The notes: generated by a model not told the origin, from the sequence alone. 10,655 bases of DNA from Chitinophagaceae bacterium (GCA_947483345.1 CANKNL010000086.1:1-10655), one strand, 5' to 3'. Shown: positions 1 to 6,474, counted from the first letter of the stretch. Numbers and translations are program-made.

Positions 1-84
1 ATTAGCCTTATTACTATCTGCCGGGTTTAAAAGTGATAAAAACCAGCGGCGTGATTTATCCTCAGATTTTTTATTGTCTCCCAT
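1..84 (-). CDS. N-terminal fragment of a protein with a twin-arginine motif (partial, leaves window at left)
   Basis: An ATG at 84 reading leftwards gives 28 uninterrupted codons to the window edge. The visible peptide is hydrophilic (MGDNKKSEDK), followed by S11-R12-R13-W14-F15-L16, which fits the Tat consensus S-R-R-x-F-L. The hydrophobic stretch after the arginines (WFLSLL) is short and gives way to NPADSNKAN, so a classical Tat h-region is not seen and export by Tat is uncertain. The start is supported by a promoter-like module upstream (dyad at 194-213, -7-like box at 152-145) that repeats the arrangement found before the two other operons of this locus. By context it may be an exported redox protein or a helper of one, but too little is visible to name it. 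Confidence 0.55.
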   Translation of the reverse strand, partial: MGDNKKSEDKSRRWFLSLLNPADSNKAN

Positions 85-144
85 GTAGTCGTTTTTTAAA
101 GTTTTGCAATTTTTTAATAACAGATATAAATTAAATTGATGTCG

Positions 145-213
145 TAAAAGTAAAGGGAATGTTTAGGGTAGTTTATGATATTTGTTAAATTACTTTATGA
201 TTATTATCATAAA
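145..213 (-). promoter_or_regulatory. Candidate Crp/Fnr-type dyad plus -7-like box for the leftward gene at 84
   Basis: The dyad TTTATGAT-N4-ATCATAAA occupies 194-213, a perfect 8-bp inverted repeat centred at 203.5. On the minus strand, TACTTTTA runs from 152 to 145 and matches TAnnTTTG at all fixed positions except the last (A for G). The dyad centre is 51.5 bp from the first T of this box, and that T is 68 bp from the ATG at 84. No TTG is seen at the usual -33 position, which would suit an activator-dependent promoter. The arm ATGAT-N4-ATCAT resembles the FNR palindrome TTGAT-N4-ATCAA. Assignment to a Crp/Fnr regulator is inference. Confidence 0.5.
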
Positions 214-415
214 AACAAACCCGATATTAATTGTATACTTTAGTTTATAGGGGATATGGGGATTACACAAACTGTTATCATACGTGCTAAAAATATTTAC
301 TGCTGTTACAAGATCAATATCTAGTCCCTCTTTATTAAGTCCCAGGTTCCCTCTATGATCTGTGTATCCTTTACGGCAAAGAGAACTTCTATCTTGGTAA
401 TGTATAAAATAAAAA
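214..415. other. Intergenic stretch without a recognisable gene
   Basis: The stretch lies between the promoter of the leftward gene and the terminator of the 478-3165 operon. No start-to-stop reading frame of useful length was found. A minus-strand frame stays open for several dozen codons across the terminator and about 320-410, ending in TAG, but it has no ATG and runs through the hairpin, so it is more likely chance or at most a gene remnant. A single TATCATA-type half-site is present near 277-283 without a partner. Confidence 0.5.
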
Positions 416-442
416 TAGCCCCGGATAAAAGATCCGGAGCTA
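416..442 (-). terminator. Intrinsic terminator of the leftward lipoprotein/barrel operon
   Basis: On the minus strand an imperfect hairpin has TAGC/GCTA (4 bp), one C-A mismatch, then ATCCGG/CCGGAT (6 bp) around a 5-nt loop (positions 427-431). It is followed by a T-rich tract (TATTTTTATTTTA). It lies 36 bp past the stop codon of the barrel gene at 478, where an operon terminator would be expected. The tract is broken by A residues, so termination may be incomplete. Confidence 0.75.
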
Positions 443-477
443 CACTTAAAAACAAATCAAACTACTGTTTCAAAATT

Positions 478-1398
478 TTAAAAATTCCACAGCCTGGTCA
501 TATTAAACCCGATTAAAAACTGGCCTTTGGTGTAATCATTCTGGTTAAACAAATTATTGCTCTGTGGCACAATACCATAATAGTTTCCGGCAAATACCTG
601 AAATGCGTGTGCACTGGTTGTTGTTTCTATACCAAAGCAGATATTAGGATGTGGATTATTAGTGGTATGTTGGGTAAGCGGTTGATCGTAGCCGGCAATA
701 ATGGCTGTTTTACCCGTTACTTTGTACTTGCCCATAAATGAAATAGCCAGATGACCATTCTTCATTTTCTTCTGAATATCTCCTTTGCTGTCAACATAAG
801 CTTCCACATTATTAAACCAACTGAAACTGGTAGACACCTGAGCAGAAAACTTCTCGTTTACCTTACGTGCTATCATCAACTGATTAAAATAAGACAGGCG
901 GTGAACACCTTCTCTGAAATTGGTTTTATTACGCGAATCAATGACCATATTGGCAAACCAGCTAACACTTACAGGCATTTTGCCCGCAGTTTGCTGGAGT
1001 AAGGCATATTTTGCATTGATATCGATCTGCATCCTTTCTTTGGTTATACCCACACCTACATTTAATTTGCTGATGGGTGAATAATTAAGCCCAAGACGAA
1101 TATTGGAGGGTGCAAAAAATCCCCACAAATCCTTAGCCCCTTTATTAACTATCCCAAAACGGTGATGAATATCAAATTCTAAAGTCCCTTTTATGGGCAC
1201 CATCACTGTTTGGTTATCGATCAACCAAATACTGTTAAAGGTGTTCTTAACAGGCTTCGTCTTTTTGGATTCAACCTTTACTTTGGCTTTGGCTTCCTGC
1301 GCAACTACAGTACCCGTATTGATGCAAAGCAGCAATACAAGGACAATACAACAGCGCTGTAAAAACCGCAACTTCATATTATTTTTAACTTTTTTCAT
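478..1398 (-). CDS. DUF5777-family outer-membrane beta-barrel protein (paralogue 1)
   Basis: This 306-residue protein has a Sec signal peptide (hydrophobic core about residues 18-30, likely cleavage near VVA-Q, residues 33-34). A Lys/Ala/Val-rich linker follows, then alternating polar and aromatic strands typical of an outer-membrane barrel, ending in aromatic W-N-F. Landmarks shared with its paralogue at 5510-6424 include the HH-x-F element (HHRFG versus SHHFS), YSP near LNVGV, MPVSV, FNQL-x-IARK versus MNQLLISRK, and a KYKV strand. I assign it to DUF5777 (membrane-bound beta-barrel, Bacteroidota) from memory of the family; its function is not established. It is the last gene of the leftward operon, 10 nt after the small cytochrome-like lipoprotein gene. 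The start at 1398 is the first ATG; an internal ATG at residue 8 (1377) is an equally plausible start and also leaves a good signal peptide. Confidence 0.8.
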   Translation of the reverse strand: MKKVKNNMKLRFLQRCCIVLVLLLCINTGTVVAQEAKAKVKVESKKTKPVKNTFNSIWLIDNQTVMVPIKGTLEFDIHHRFGIVNKGAKDLWGFFAPSNIRLGLNYSPISKLNVGVGITKERMQIDINAKYALLQQTAGKMPVSVSWFANMVIDSRNKTNFREGVHRLSYFNQLMIARKVNEKFSAQVSTSFSWFNNVEAYVDSKGDIQKKMKNGHLAISFMGKYKVTGKTAIIAGYDQPLTQHTTNNPHPNICFGIETTTSAHAFQVFAGNYYGIVPQSNNLFNQNDYTKGQFLIGFNMTRLWNF

Positions 1399-1408
1399 AA
1401 TTGTTTTT

Positions 1409-1801
1409 TTAATTGTTTTTAGCGCCTTGTTTTATCCATGCAAGTACAAGTGCATTGTAATCTTTATTAATACCGGTTGTTGGCATTGGGGTGCCTTTTT
1501 TGCCACTCATCCACTGGTAAAGTATACTACTTTCGGGTGTAGTGGTATTAAAGTAATTCCCAACGGTTAATGATCCATAAGCATTGGCAGTTGACAGGTC
1601 GGGCTTTATACCCCCTGCAGTATGACAACCACTTACAGCACAACTCTTGCTAAAAATTGGAATGATATCTGTGGCCAAATTTACGGGCCGGGTAATCTCT
1701 GTACCTGTATCCAAAATTACCGTCTTGTCTTTATAGCATCCAACTAATAACAGCATGGTAAAGCCGGCCAAAAACCCTATCGTCTTTTTATTGTGTAACA
1801 T
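1409..1801 (-). CDS. Small cytochrome-c-like lipoprotein with a CX4CH motif
   Basis: This 130-residue protein has a short lipoprotein leader ending in L-V-G-C (Cys22). The mature part is one compact module: C54-x4-C59-H60 (CAVSGCH), a candidate distal haem ligand in TPMPTTG (Met106), and a C-terminal helix LVLAWIKQGA. The same order of elements (Cys-Cys-His, MP, then I-x-x-W-I-x-x-G-A) recurs in the first module of the protein at 3617-4807, and the helix recurs in the protein at 4837-5451. CX2CH is the standard haem c motif; CX4CH sites are known in some multihaem cytochromes. Covalent haem binding is therefore plausible but unproven. It is probably anchored to a membrane facing the periplasm. 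It lies 38 nt after the EB_dh-type gene, in the same operon. As a mono-haem lipoprotein it would suit electron delivery to or from that protein. Confidence 0.75.
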   Translation of the reverse strand: MLHNKKTIGFLAGFTMLLLVGCYKDKTVILDTGTEITRPVNLATDIIPIFSKSCAVSGCHTAGGIKPDLSTANAYGSLTVGNYFNTTTPESSILYQWMSGKKGTPMPTTGINKDYNALVLAWIKQGAKNN

Positions 1802-1839
1802 GATTTTAATTTTAGGTTTTTAGAAACTCGTGCTGGCTT

Positions 1840-3165
1840 TTATTTTTTAAACTTCAATACCAGATTGGGTTTAATACCATGCTGATAATTTGATTTATTA
1901 AAATACGCTACGCCAAAGAATTGATCCTGTAAACTTGTAAAATCAATATCTTGTTTCAATACATCGGCTGTTTTTAATTTGCGTTTATATTCATATATCC
2001 AACCCGTACCTGTGTAAACAGCTGTCATGCTAATATCTGCACGGCCATTTATAACCGGAGAAAGAATAACACTTGGGAAACCTTTTGCAGCAGTTGGTCC
2101 TGTAGCCGCATTACCGGTTCTTTGATAATCTGTTCCTGTGTTAGGATCGATGGTTCCAGTTGCATAAGTTAAAACGCCTAAAGAACTAACAGCAGTAATT
2201 TTAACGGCTGCTCCACCTGCTAATGTGTCTGCTACTTTTAAATAATCAGCAGCACTGTTGGGTATAACCCACATTGGAACGCTAACAGTAGCACCAGTTC
2301 CATCCAATTTTAAATTTTGTTTGTTATTGGCAGAACCTTGCGTTGCATCAGCCGTATAAGTAGGTGCATAAGGCCATGTGGCAGAAGCACCACTCACAAC
2401 CAGGTCATCAAAGTGACGGCCATTGCCAGAACCACCTACTAAATTAGTAACACCAGGGCCACCTGCCCAATCCTGGTATTCATCATCCATATTGCCAAAA
2501 GCAAGTCCTCTTGCTGGGTGTGCCCACCACATATCAATTTTTTCACTGGCACCATTAGTATAGTGATTACCACTGGTATTAGCTTTCATAACAGGAGGTG
2601 CTACAGAATAATCCAGGTAAGGAGTAAATATATGGCAACTGGCATAGCAGGATTGACTGGCAAATTTTGGAGTAGAATTATCAATATTCCAAAGCATGGC
2701 AAACTGATCTATTCCAAAACCATCTCTTGTTAAAACACCACTGGCATCAAAGGTTTTTGCACTGGGTTCCTGTGCCCAAAGTTTAGTGGTGGGATTGAAG
2801 TACCAGGAAGCTCCTTTAAGATTTTTTTCAGCATCAGGAACTTCAGCCAAAAAATAGATGTACTGATCGTCATACATAGAACGTAGAGTAACCGGGTAAG
2901 CAGTACCTGAATAGCCGGTAAACATATTATTACCAGGATCTGGTACAACTGTTGAAACACTCAGTTTTGCTGCATTTGCCCACATGGCATCAATATTGCC
3001 ATCAAGCGTAGGTGCAGTGGCGGTTTTTTCTGAAAACAATTCGGTGCCGTTAAGTGCAACGGGCACATCCAATACCTGGTCATCTTTTGTACAACTTACA
3101 AAATAACCAATAGCTAACATGATGGTTGCGGTAACCCATATGTACTTTTTTTGAAACAGTTTCAT
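1840..3165 (-). CDS. Lipoprotein with an ethylbenzene-dehydrogenase-type haem-binding domain (EB_dh)
   Basis: This 441-residue protein has a lipoprotein leader ending F-V-S-C (Cys25). Features of the EB_dh/DMSO-reductase gamma-subunit-like domain are visible: APTLDGNIDAMWANA (51-65), LRSMYDDQYIYFLAEV (94-109), DGFGIDQFAMLWNI (148-161), KIDMWWAHPARG (209-220) and a final strand-rich segment. A CX3CH motif sits at C173-C177-H178 (CYASCH), so a c-type haem may be bound as well as, or instead of, the haem b of the classical subunits. Known relatives (EbdC, DdhC, SerC, ClrC) carry electrons between molybdoenzymes of the type II DMSO-reductase family and periplasmic carriers. It is the first gene of the leftward operon, 71 bp from the first base of a candidate -7 box. 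The enzyme partner is not in this window. Family call fairly firm; role inferred. Confidence 0.8.
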   Translation of the reverse strand: MKLFQKKYIWVTATIMLAIGYFVSCTKDDQVLDVPVALNGTELFSEKTATAPTLDGNIDAMWANAAKLSVSTVVPDPGNNMFTGYSGTAYPVTLRSMYDDQYIYFLAEVPDAEKNLKGASWYFNPTTKLWAQEPSAKTFDASGVLTRDGFGIDQFAMLWNIDNSTPKFASQSCYASCHIFTPYLDYSVAPPVMKANTSGNHYTNGASEKIDMWWAHPARGLAFGNMDDEYQDWAGGPGVTNLVGGSGNGRHFDDLVVSGASATWPYAPTYTADATQGSANNKQNLKLDGTGATVSVPMWVIPNSAADYLKVADTLAGGAAVKITAVSSLGVLTYATGTIDPNTGTDYQRTGNAATGPTAAKGFPSVILSPVINGRADISMTAVYTGTGWIYEYKRKLKTADVLKQDIDFTSLQDQFFGVAYFNKSNYQHGIKPNLVLKFKK

Positions 3166-3228
3166 AACAATTTATTTTTTTGTGAATTTAAATTTTTAAC
3201 AGTTTTTAAAATTTTATCTAATCGGGGT

Positions 3229-3308
3229 GCAAGGTAAAGTCAGACCATATTCATTTAACTGAGGCAGGTTATTGTATTGTATGACATAGATCATGAAATG
3301 ATGTCATA
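3229..3308 (-). promoter_or_regulatory. Candidate Crp/Fnr-type dyad plus -7 box for the leftward operon
   Basis: TATGA-N6-TCATG lies at 3280-3295 (one mismatch from TATGA-N6-TCATA), centred at 3287.5. On the minus strand TACCTTG starts at 3236, a shortened TAnnTTTG box (one T fewer). Centre-to-box distance is 51.5 bp, and the box start is 71 bp from the ATG at 3165. A wider perfect inverted repeat, TATGACAT-N13-ATGTCATA (3280-3308), overlaps the dyad and may be a second or alternative site. No -33 TTG is visible. Activator identity is inferred. Confidence 0.5.
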
Positions 3309-3487
3309 TTTTTTTTAAAAAAAATAAAAATTGATTCATCATTGATTTATAGAAGTTAAAAAACTGAAATCATCAAAATAAGTATTATTATAAATGAGCT
3401 TTAAGATTATAATTTATTTTTTGAAACAAGTTCAGCAGGTAAATAAAACCCGTTCGCAAATATTATTTATATTTGTTTATTAAAATA
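3309..3487. other. AT-rich centre of the divergent promoter region
   Basis: No gene is visible. The stretch begins with runs of T and A (about 3309-3330). It contains two copies of ATTGATT 11 bp apart (3330-3336 and 3341-3347), about one helical turn. It also has a perfect 7-bp inverted repeat CAAATAT-N5-ATATTTG at 3457-3475. It separates the two candidate activator sites at 3280-3308 and 3488-3503. These could be additional regulator sites or bent DNA; in such AT-rich DNA chance is also likely. Confidence 0.35.
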
Positions 3488-3554
3488 TATGATGACTGTC
3501 ATAATACACATACGTTTTAGTCATAAAATCGTCGGGATGTCGCAAATAATTTTG
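3488..3554 (+). promoter_or_regulatory. Candidate Crp/Fnr-type dyad plus -7 box for the rightward operon
   Basis: TATGA-N6-TCATA is perfect at 3488-3503, centred at 3495.5. TAATTTTG at 3547-3554 matches the Bacteroidota -7 consensus TAnnTTTG completely. The spacing is 51.5 bp from dyad centre to first base of the box, and 70 bp from there to the ATG at 3617. No TTG is found at the -33 position. A transcription start a few bases after the box would place the dyad about 62 bp upstream, as for class I activation by Crp-family proteins. A lone TCATA half-site is also present at 3521-3525. Confidence 0.6.
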
Positions 3555-3616
3555 TACTTGTATTTTAAAACCACATGCTTTTAAGAATCAACATTCAATT
3601 AGTAAATTAACTTTTT

Positions 3617-4807
3617 ATGAAAAAATTATCATTAATTAAAGCAACAACACTTTTCCTTTTGGTGATGTTTGTATCTGCATCTGTTATTCAGTGCAAAAAG
3701 GAAGGCGACCTGGTAAAAAATCTTGACCGGTCATTTAAGAACACAGCTGACTCCACGATCTATGCTGCATTTTATGAAAGTAATACCATCACACCTGCTG
3801 ATGCGGTTGCGGATGTAAATGACAAGATTAAATTCAGGGGTGTGCAAACTATTTTGCATGAGTATTGTGCCACATCCAACTGCCATGGTGGAAAAGTAAG
3901 CCCACGTTTTGATACCTATGCAGAAGTGATGCAGTTTGTAGCAGCAGGCAGCCCCGAAACCAGTAAATTATGGGAGTACCTTACTACCAATGATTTTAAC
4001 AAGGCCATGCCGCCTGTAAATTCAAATCACGAAATGAATATTACCGATAAGTCCATTATTTTTAACTGGATAAAAAATGGTGCAAAAGAAAAGCCCGATT
4101 ATAATGATTTCAGGCCGGCTGCCATATCACTGATCATCAGTGGATGCGGTTCTGCCAACTGCCATAACCAAGCTACTGCTACTGGTGGATGGGCTAGAGC
4201 CGGATTTATTCCTGGTTTAACAACTGCTGATACCACACAGTTTACTTATATCAATCCGGTAACCGGCGTTCCTACAGTTTATTGCCAGCTTTCAAATGTT
4301 ACATTACGTAACCAGGTTTGGACGGCCTATAAAGACAGTGTAAAGAAATTTTATGCTGATACAGTAGCTTTTGCAAGCTTCAGACCCTGGAAAACATTTG
4401 CAACACCACGTTCTGCTTCAAGTACCCGTGGGCCTTTAAATACTTATGATGATATACTGATGGATATTATGTATCCTAAAAGTGCCAGAAGTAATTCATC
4501 TGTTCAATATACAGATCCGGTAACATTAAGAACATATTATGTAAAAGGTAATTACCTGAATGTAAGCAGCGCAGTGGTTACCAGAATTGACTCTACCCTG
4601 TTACTGGCCAATCCTTTCACAGGTATTTATGCTACCAGCCACCAGGGCGATATGGCTTATGGAGATGGTGGTCTTAAATCAAATGAAATTGCACTGATCA
4701 AGGCCTGGTATTTTGCCGATCCCAATATTCCTACAGTTTGGAAATATGGAACAGCTAATGCCGGTATTTTCAAATACAGAAAAACCGGAACTATCATCAA
4801 ACAATAA
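3617..4807 (+). CDS. Two-module cytochrome-c-like lipoprotein with CX4CH motifs
   Basis: This 396-residue protein has a leader whose candidate lipid-attachment Cys26 follows V-I-Q. Gln just before the Cys is not the usual Gly/Ala/Ser, so lipidation is likely but not certain. Module 1 has C84-x4-C89-H90 (CATSNCH), a candidate distal ligand in KAMPP (Met131) and the helix IIFNWIKNGA (147-156), like the small lipoprotein at 1409-1801. Module 2 has C177-x4-C182-H183 (CGSANCH), then a long insertion of about 170 residues without Cys-His motifs, and ends with a degenerate helix ALIKAWY. Met346 in GDMAYG is a possible distal ligand. It could carry two haems, probably as a periplasm-facing lipoprotein in electron transfer. 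It is the first gene of the rightward operon, with 29 nt to the next gene. I do not recognise a named family beyond cytochrome-c-like. Confidence 0.75.
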   Translation: MKKLSLIKATTLFLLVMFVSASVIQCKKEGDLVKNLDRSFKNTADSTIYAAFYESNTITPADAVADVNDKIKFRGVQTILHEYCATSNCHGGKVSPRFDTYAEVMQFVAAGSPETSKLWEYLTTNDFNKAMPPVNSNHEMNITDKSIIFNWIKNGAKEKPDYNDFRPAAISLIISGCGSANCHNQATATGGWARAGFIPGLTTADTTQFTYINPVTGVPTVYCQLSNVTLRNQVWTAYKDSVKKFYADTVAFASFRPWKTFATPRSASSTRGPLNTYDDILMDIMYPKSARSNSSVQYTDPVTLRTYYVKGNYLNVSSAVVTRIDSTLLLANPFTGIYATSHQGDMAYGDGGLKSNEIALIKAWYFADPNIPTVWKYGTANAGIFKYRKTGTIIKQ

Positions 4808-4836
4808 CTGTTACAATCAATTTAAAATTTAGAGTT

Positions 4837-5451
4837 ATGAAAAAAATAATAATATCAATGGCTGTGATGACCTCAATGCTGGCCTATCTTTTGTCATCTT
4901 GTTATAAAAATAAAGAAGACATTCTTACATTGCCCACAACTTCCTTCAGAGCAGATGTAGTACCCATAGTTGTTGCCGGTGGCTGTGGTTGTCATAATAA
5001 TGGAATAGGTACAAGGGCACTTCAGTTTTCGCATGCCGATACTGTTTTTTTTGATGCCATCCTTGCAAGGGCCTTTGTGTTAGATACCATGGCCCGATTT
5101 GATAAGCATCCTGGCGGTGGTGTAATTTATTTTACCCCCAACCAAAAAGCGATCATCACAAGTTGGGTTGCTAACGGTGCAAAAGATGATGGTGGCGGAT
5201 GTACGGTTACCGGTGCCATCACCTACAGCAAGAATATTTTACCCCTTTATACAACAACCTGTAAAGGATCAACCTGTCATGGAGGTCTTTCCCTTAATCT
5301 TGATTACAATAAAATGGTAGCCGAAAAAGTGGCGTTATCCACAATGATGAACAGTGCTGGCAGTACTGGTCACAAGGGCCCGGCACTTAGTTTGAGTAGC
5401 TGTACCACTAAAACTTTTTTAGAATGGATTGCTCAGGGTCAACCTCAGTAA
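4837..5451 (+). CDS. Lipoprotein with one CX4CH and one degenerate CXCH cytochrome-like module
   Basis: This 204-residue protein has a lipoprotein leader ending L-S-S-C (Cys22). Two repeats of the cytochrome-like module can be read. Repeat 1 has C50-G51-C52-H53, only one residue between the cysteines, and the helix AIITSWVANGA (105-115). Repeat 2 has C142-x4-C147-H148 (CKGSTCH) and the terminal helix FLEWIAQG (194-201). Neither repeat shows the MP element that supplies a distal Met in the related proteins; His91 or His179 could act instead. A CXCH motif is not a standard site for covalent haem, so repeat 1 may have lost haem or may bind another ligand. Extra cysteines (C122, C189) could form a disulphide. 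It is the middle gene of the rightward operon, between the two-module cytochrome-like protein and the barrel. Confidence 0.7.
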   Translation: MKKIIISMAVMTSMLAYLLSSCYKNKEDILTLPTTSFRADVVPIVVAGGCGCHNNGIGTRALQFSHADTVFFDAILARAFVLDTMARFDKHPGGGVIYFTPNQKAIITSWVANGAKDDGGGCTVTGAITYSKNILPLYTTTCKGSTCHGGLSLNLDYNKMVAEKVALSTMMNSAGSTGHKGPALSLSSCTTKTFLEWIAQGQPQ

Positions 5452-5509
5452 TTTAAAAAAGTAGAATTCAAAAAAATTAATGACTGTTACTAAAATAAAA
5501 AAAGACATT

Positions 5510-6424
5510 ATGAAAAAGATATTATCAATTCTCCTTTTTTGCCTCGGGTTTTTTATCCAAACTATGGCTCAGGATGTTACCCCAGCTGCAAAAAAAGAGG
5601 CTCCAAAACCAAAATTTACCAGGGCTGTTTTTAGTTCAACCAAGATCATCAACATGCAGAGTACCGAGATTGTTAAACCTGGCGTTTTACAGTTTATGAT
5701 CTCTCACCATTTTAGCAATATATGGAACAAGGATGGTGGCTCACAAAATGTTGCGCAATTATTTGGTCTCAATTCAGGTGTTGCCCACACTTATTTATCA
5801 TTTGATTATTCTCCCTTAAGCTGGCTTAACGTAGGTGTAGCCGCAGCAGGTAGTTCAAAGTATGAAGGTTGGGCCAAGTTTAAGATCCTTCGTCAACAAA
5901 CCGGTGCTAAAAATATGCCGGTTTCCGTTGCACTGTATTCTCTGGCTAATGTAAATACAGGGAAAGACCCGGATAATGAGTTTACCGGCAACAAATTTTC
6001 CTTTATGAATCAATTGTTGATCTCACGCAAGTTCTCTGAAAAATTTTCACTTCAGTTAATGCCCACCTGGATACATTTTAATGTTGTGCCCTATGGTATT
6101 AATAACAGTAATGAAGTGATTTCATTGGGTATGGCCGCCAAGTATAAAGTAAAAAGCAGCCTGAATGTTACCTTGGAATATGCCCGCCAACTTAATATGT
6201 ATGAGAATATAATATCCAAAAATGGAGCCATTATCGACTATCATCCTGATTTATTTTCTTTAGGTATTGAGATGAATACCGGTGGTCACTTATTCCAGTT
6301 TTTTATTGGAAGTACTACAGATGCATCTATCATAGATCAGCTGGCAAGAAATAACAGCAGTATTAAGGATGGTAATTTTGCCATTGGCTTTACCATTAAC
6401 AGAGGTATGAATATTAAAAAATAA
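5510..6424 (+). CDS. DUF5777-family outer-membrane beta-barrel protein (paralogue 2)
   Basis: I chose the ATG at 5510, which gives 304 residues beginning MKKILSILLF, a clean Sec signal peptide with likely cleavage at T-M-A before QD. An in-frame ATG at 5480 would add ten charged or polar residues in front and is less likely. After a Lys/Pro/Ala-rich linker the protein is made of barrel-like strands and is clearly homologous to the product of 478-1398: SHHF, YSPLSWLNVGV, MPVSV, MNQLLISRKFSEKFS, AAKYKV. Its function is unknown. As a signal-bearing barrel next to lipoprotein cytochromes it might form an outer-membrane pore or scaffold for them, but it is much smaller than the MtrB-type barrels that hold a cytochrome. 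Last gene of the operon, followed by a strong terminator. Confidence 0.8.
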   Translation: MKKILSILLFCLGFFIQTMAQDVTPAAKKEAPKPKFTRAVFSSTKIINMQSTEIVKPGVLQFMISHHFSNIWNKDGGSQNVAQLFGLNSGVAHTYLSFDYSPLSWLNVGVAAAGSSKYEGWAKFKILRQQTGAKNMPVSVALYSLANVNTGKDPDNEFTGNKFSFMNQLLISRKFSEKFSLQLMPTWIHFNVVPYGINNSNEVISLGMAAKYKVKSSLNVTLEYARQLNMYENIISKNGAIIDYHPDLFSLGIEMNTGGHLFQFFIGSTTDASIIDQLARNNSSIKDGNFAIGFTINRGMNIKK

Positions 6425-6437
6425 AAATGAGCTATAT

Positions 6438-6474
6438 AAAAAATCCGTCTCGCTAAAAGTGAGACGGATTTTTT
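6438..6474. terminator. Bidirectional intrinsic terminator between convergent genes
   Basis: A 17-bp stem with a 3-nt AAA loop (6455-6457): GTCTCGCT pairs with AGTGAGAC through one G-U wobble, extended by ATCCG/CGGAT and A/T runs on both sides. The rightward barrel operon reads into TTTTTT and the leftward rsmA transcript reads into the complement of AAAAAA, so it can serve both. The last two bases of the stem overlap the rsmA stop codon (6475-6473). Confidence 0.93.

Noticed and set aside
300..440. A minus-strand frame open across about 45 codons, ending in TAG near 322
   Set aside because: It has no ATG, passes straight through the terminator hairpin at 416-442 and shows no recognisable family features; kept only as a possible remnant.
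5480..5509. Upstream ATG start for the second DUF5777 barrel
   Set aside because: It would place a charged decapeptide ahead of a signal peptide that begins naturally at MKKIL (5510).
478..6424. MtrCAB-like porin-cytochrome conduit for extracellular electron transfer
   Set aside because: The barrels are about 270 residues when mature, far smaller than MtrB, and there is no multihaem CX2CH cytochrome; kept only as a loose analogy.
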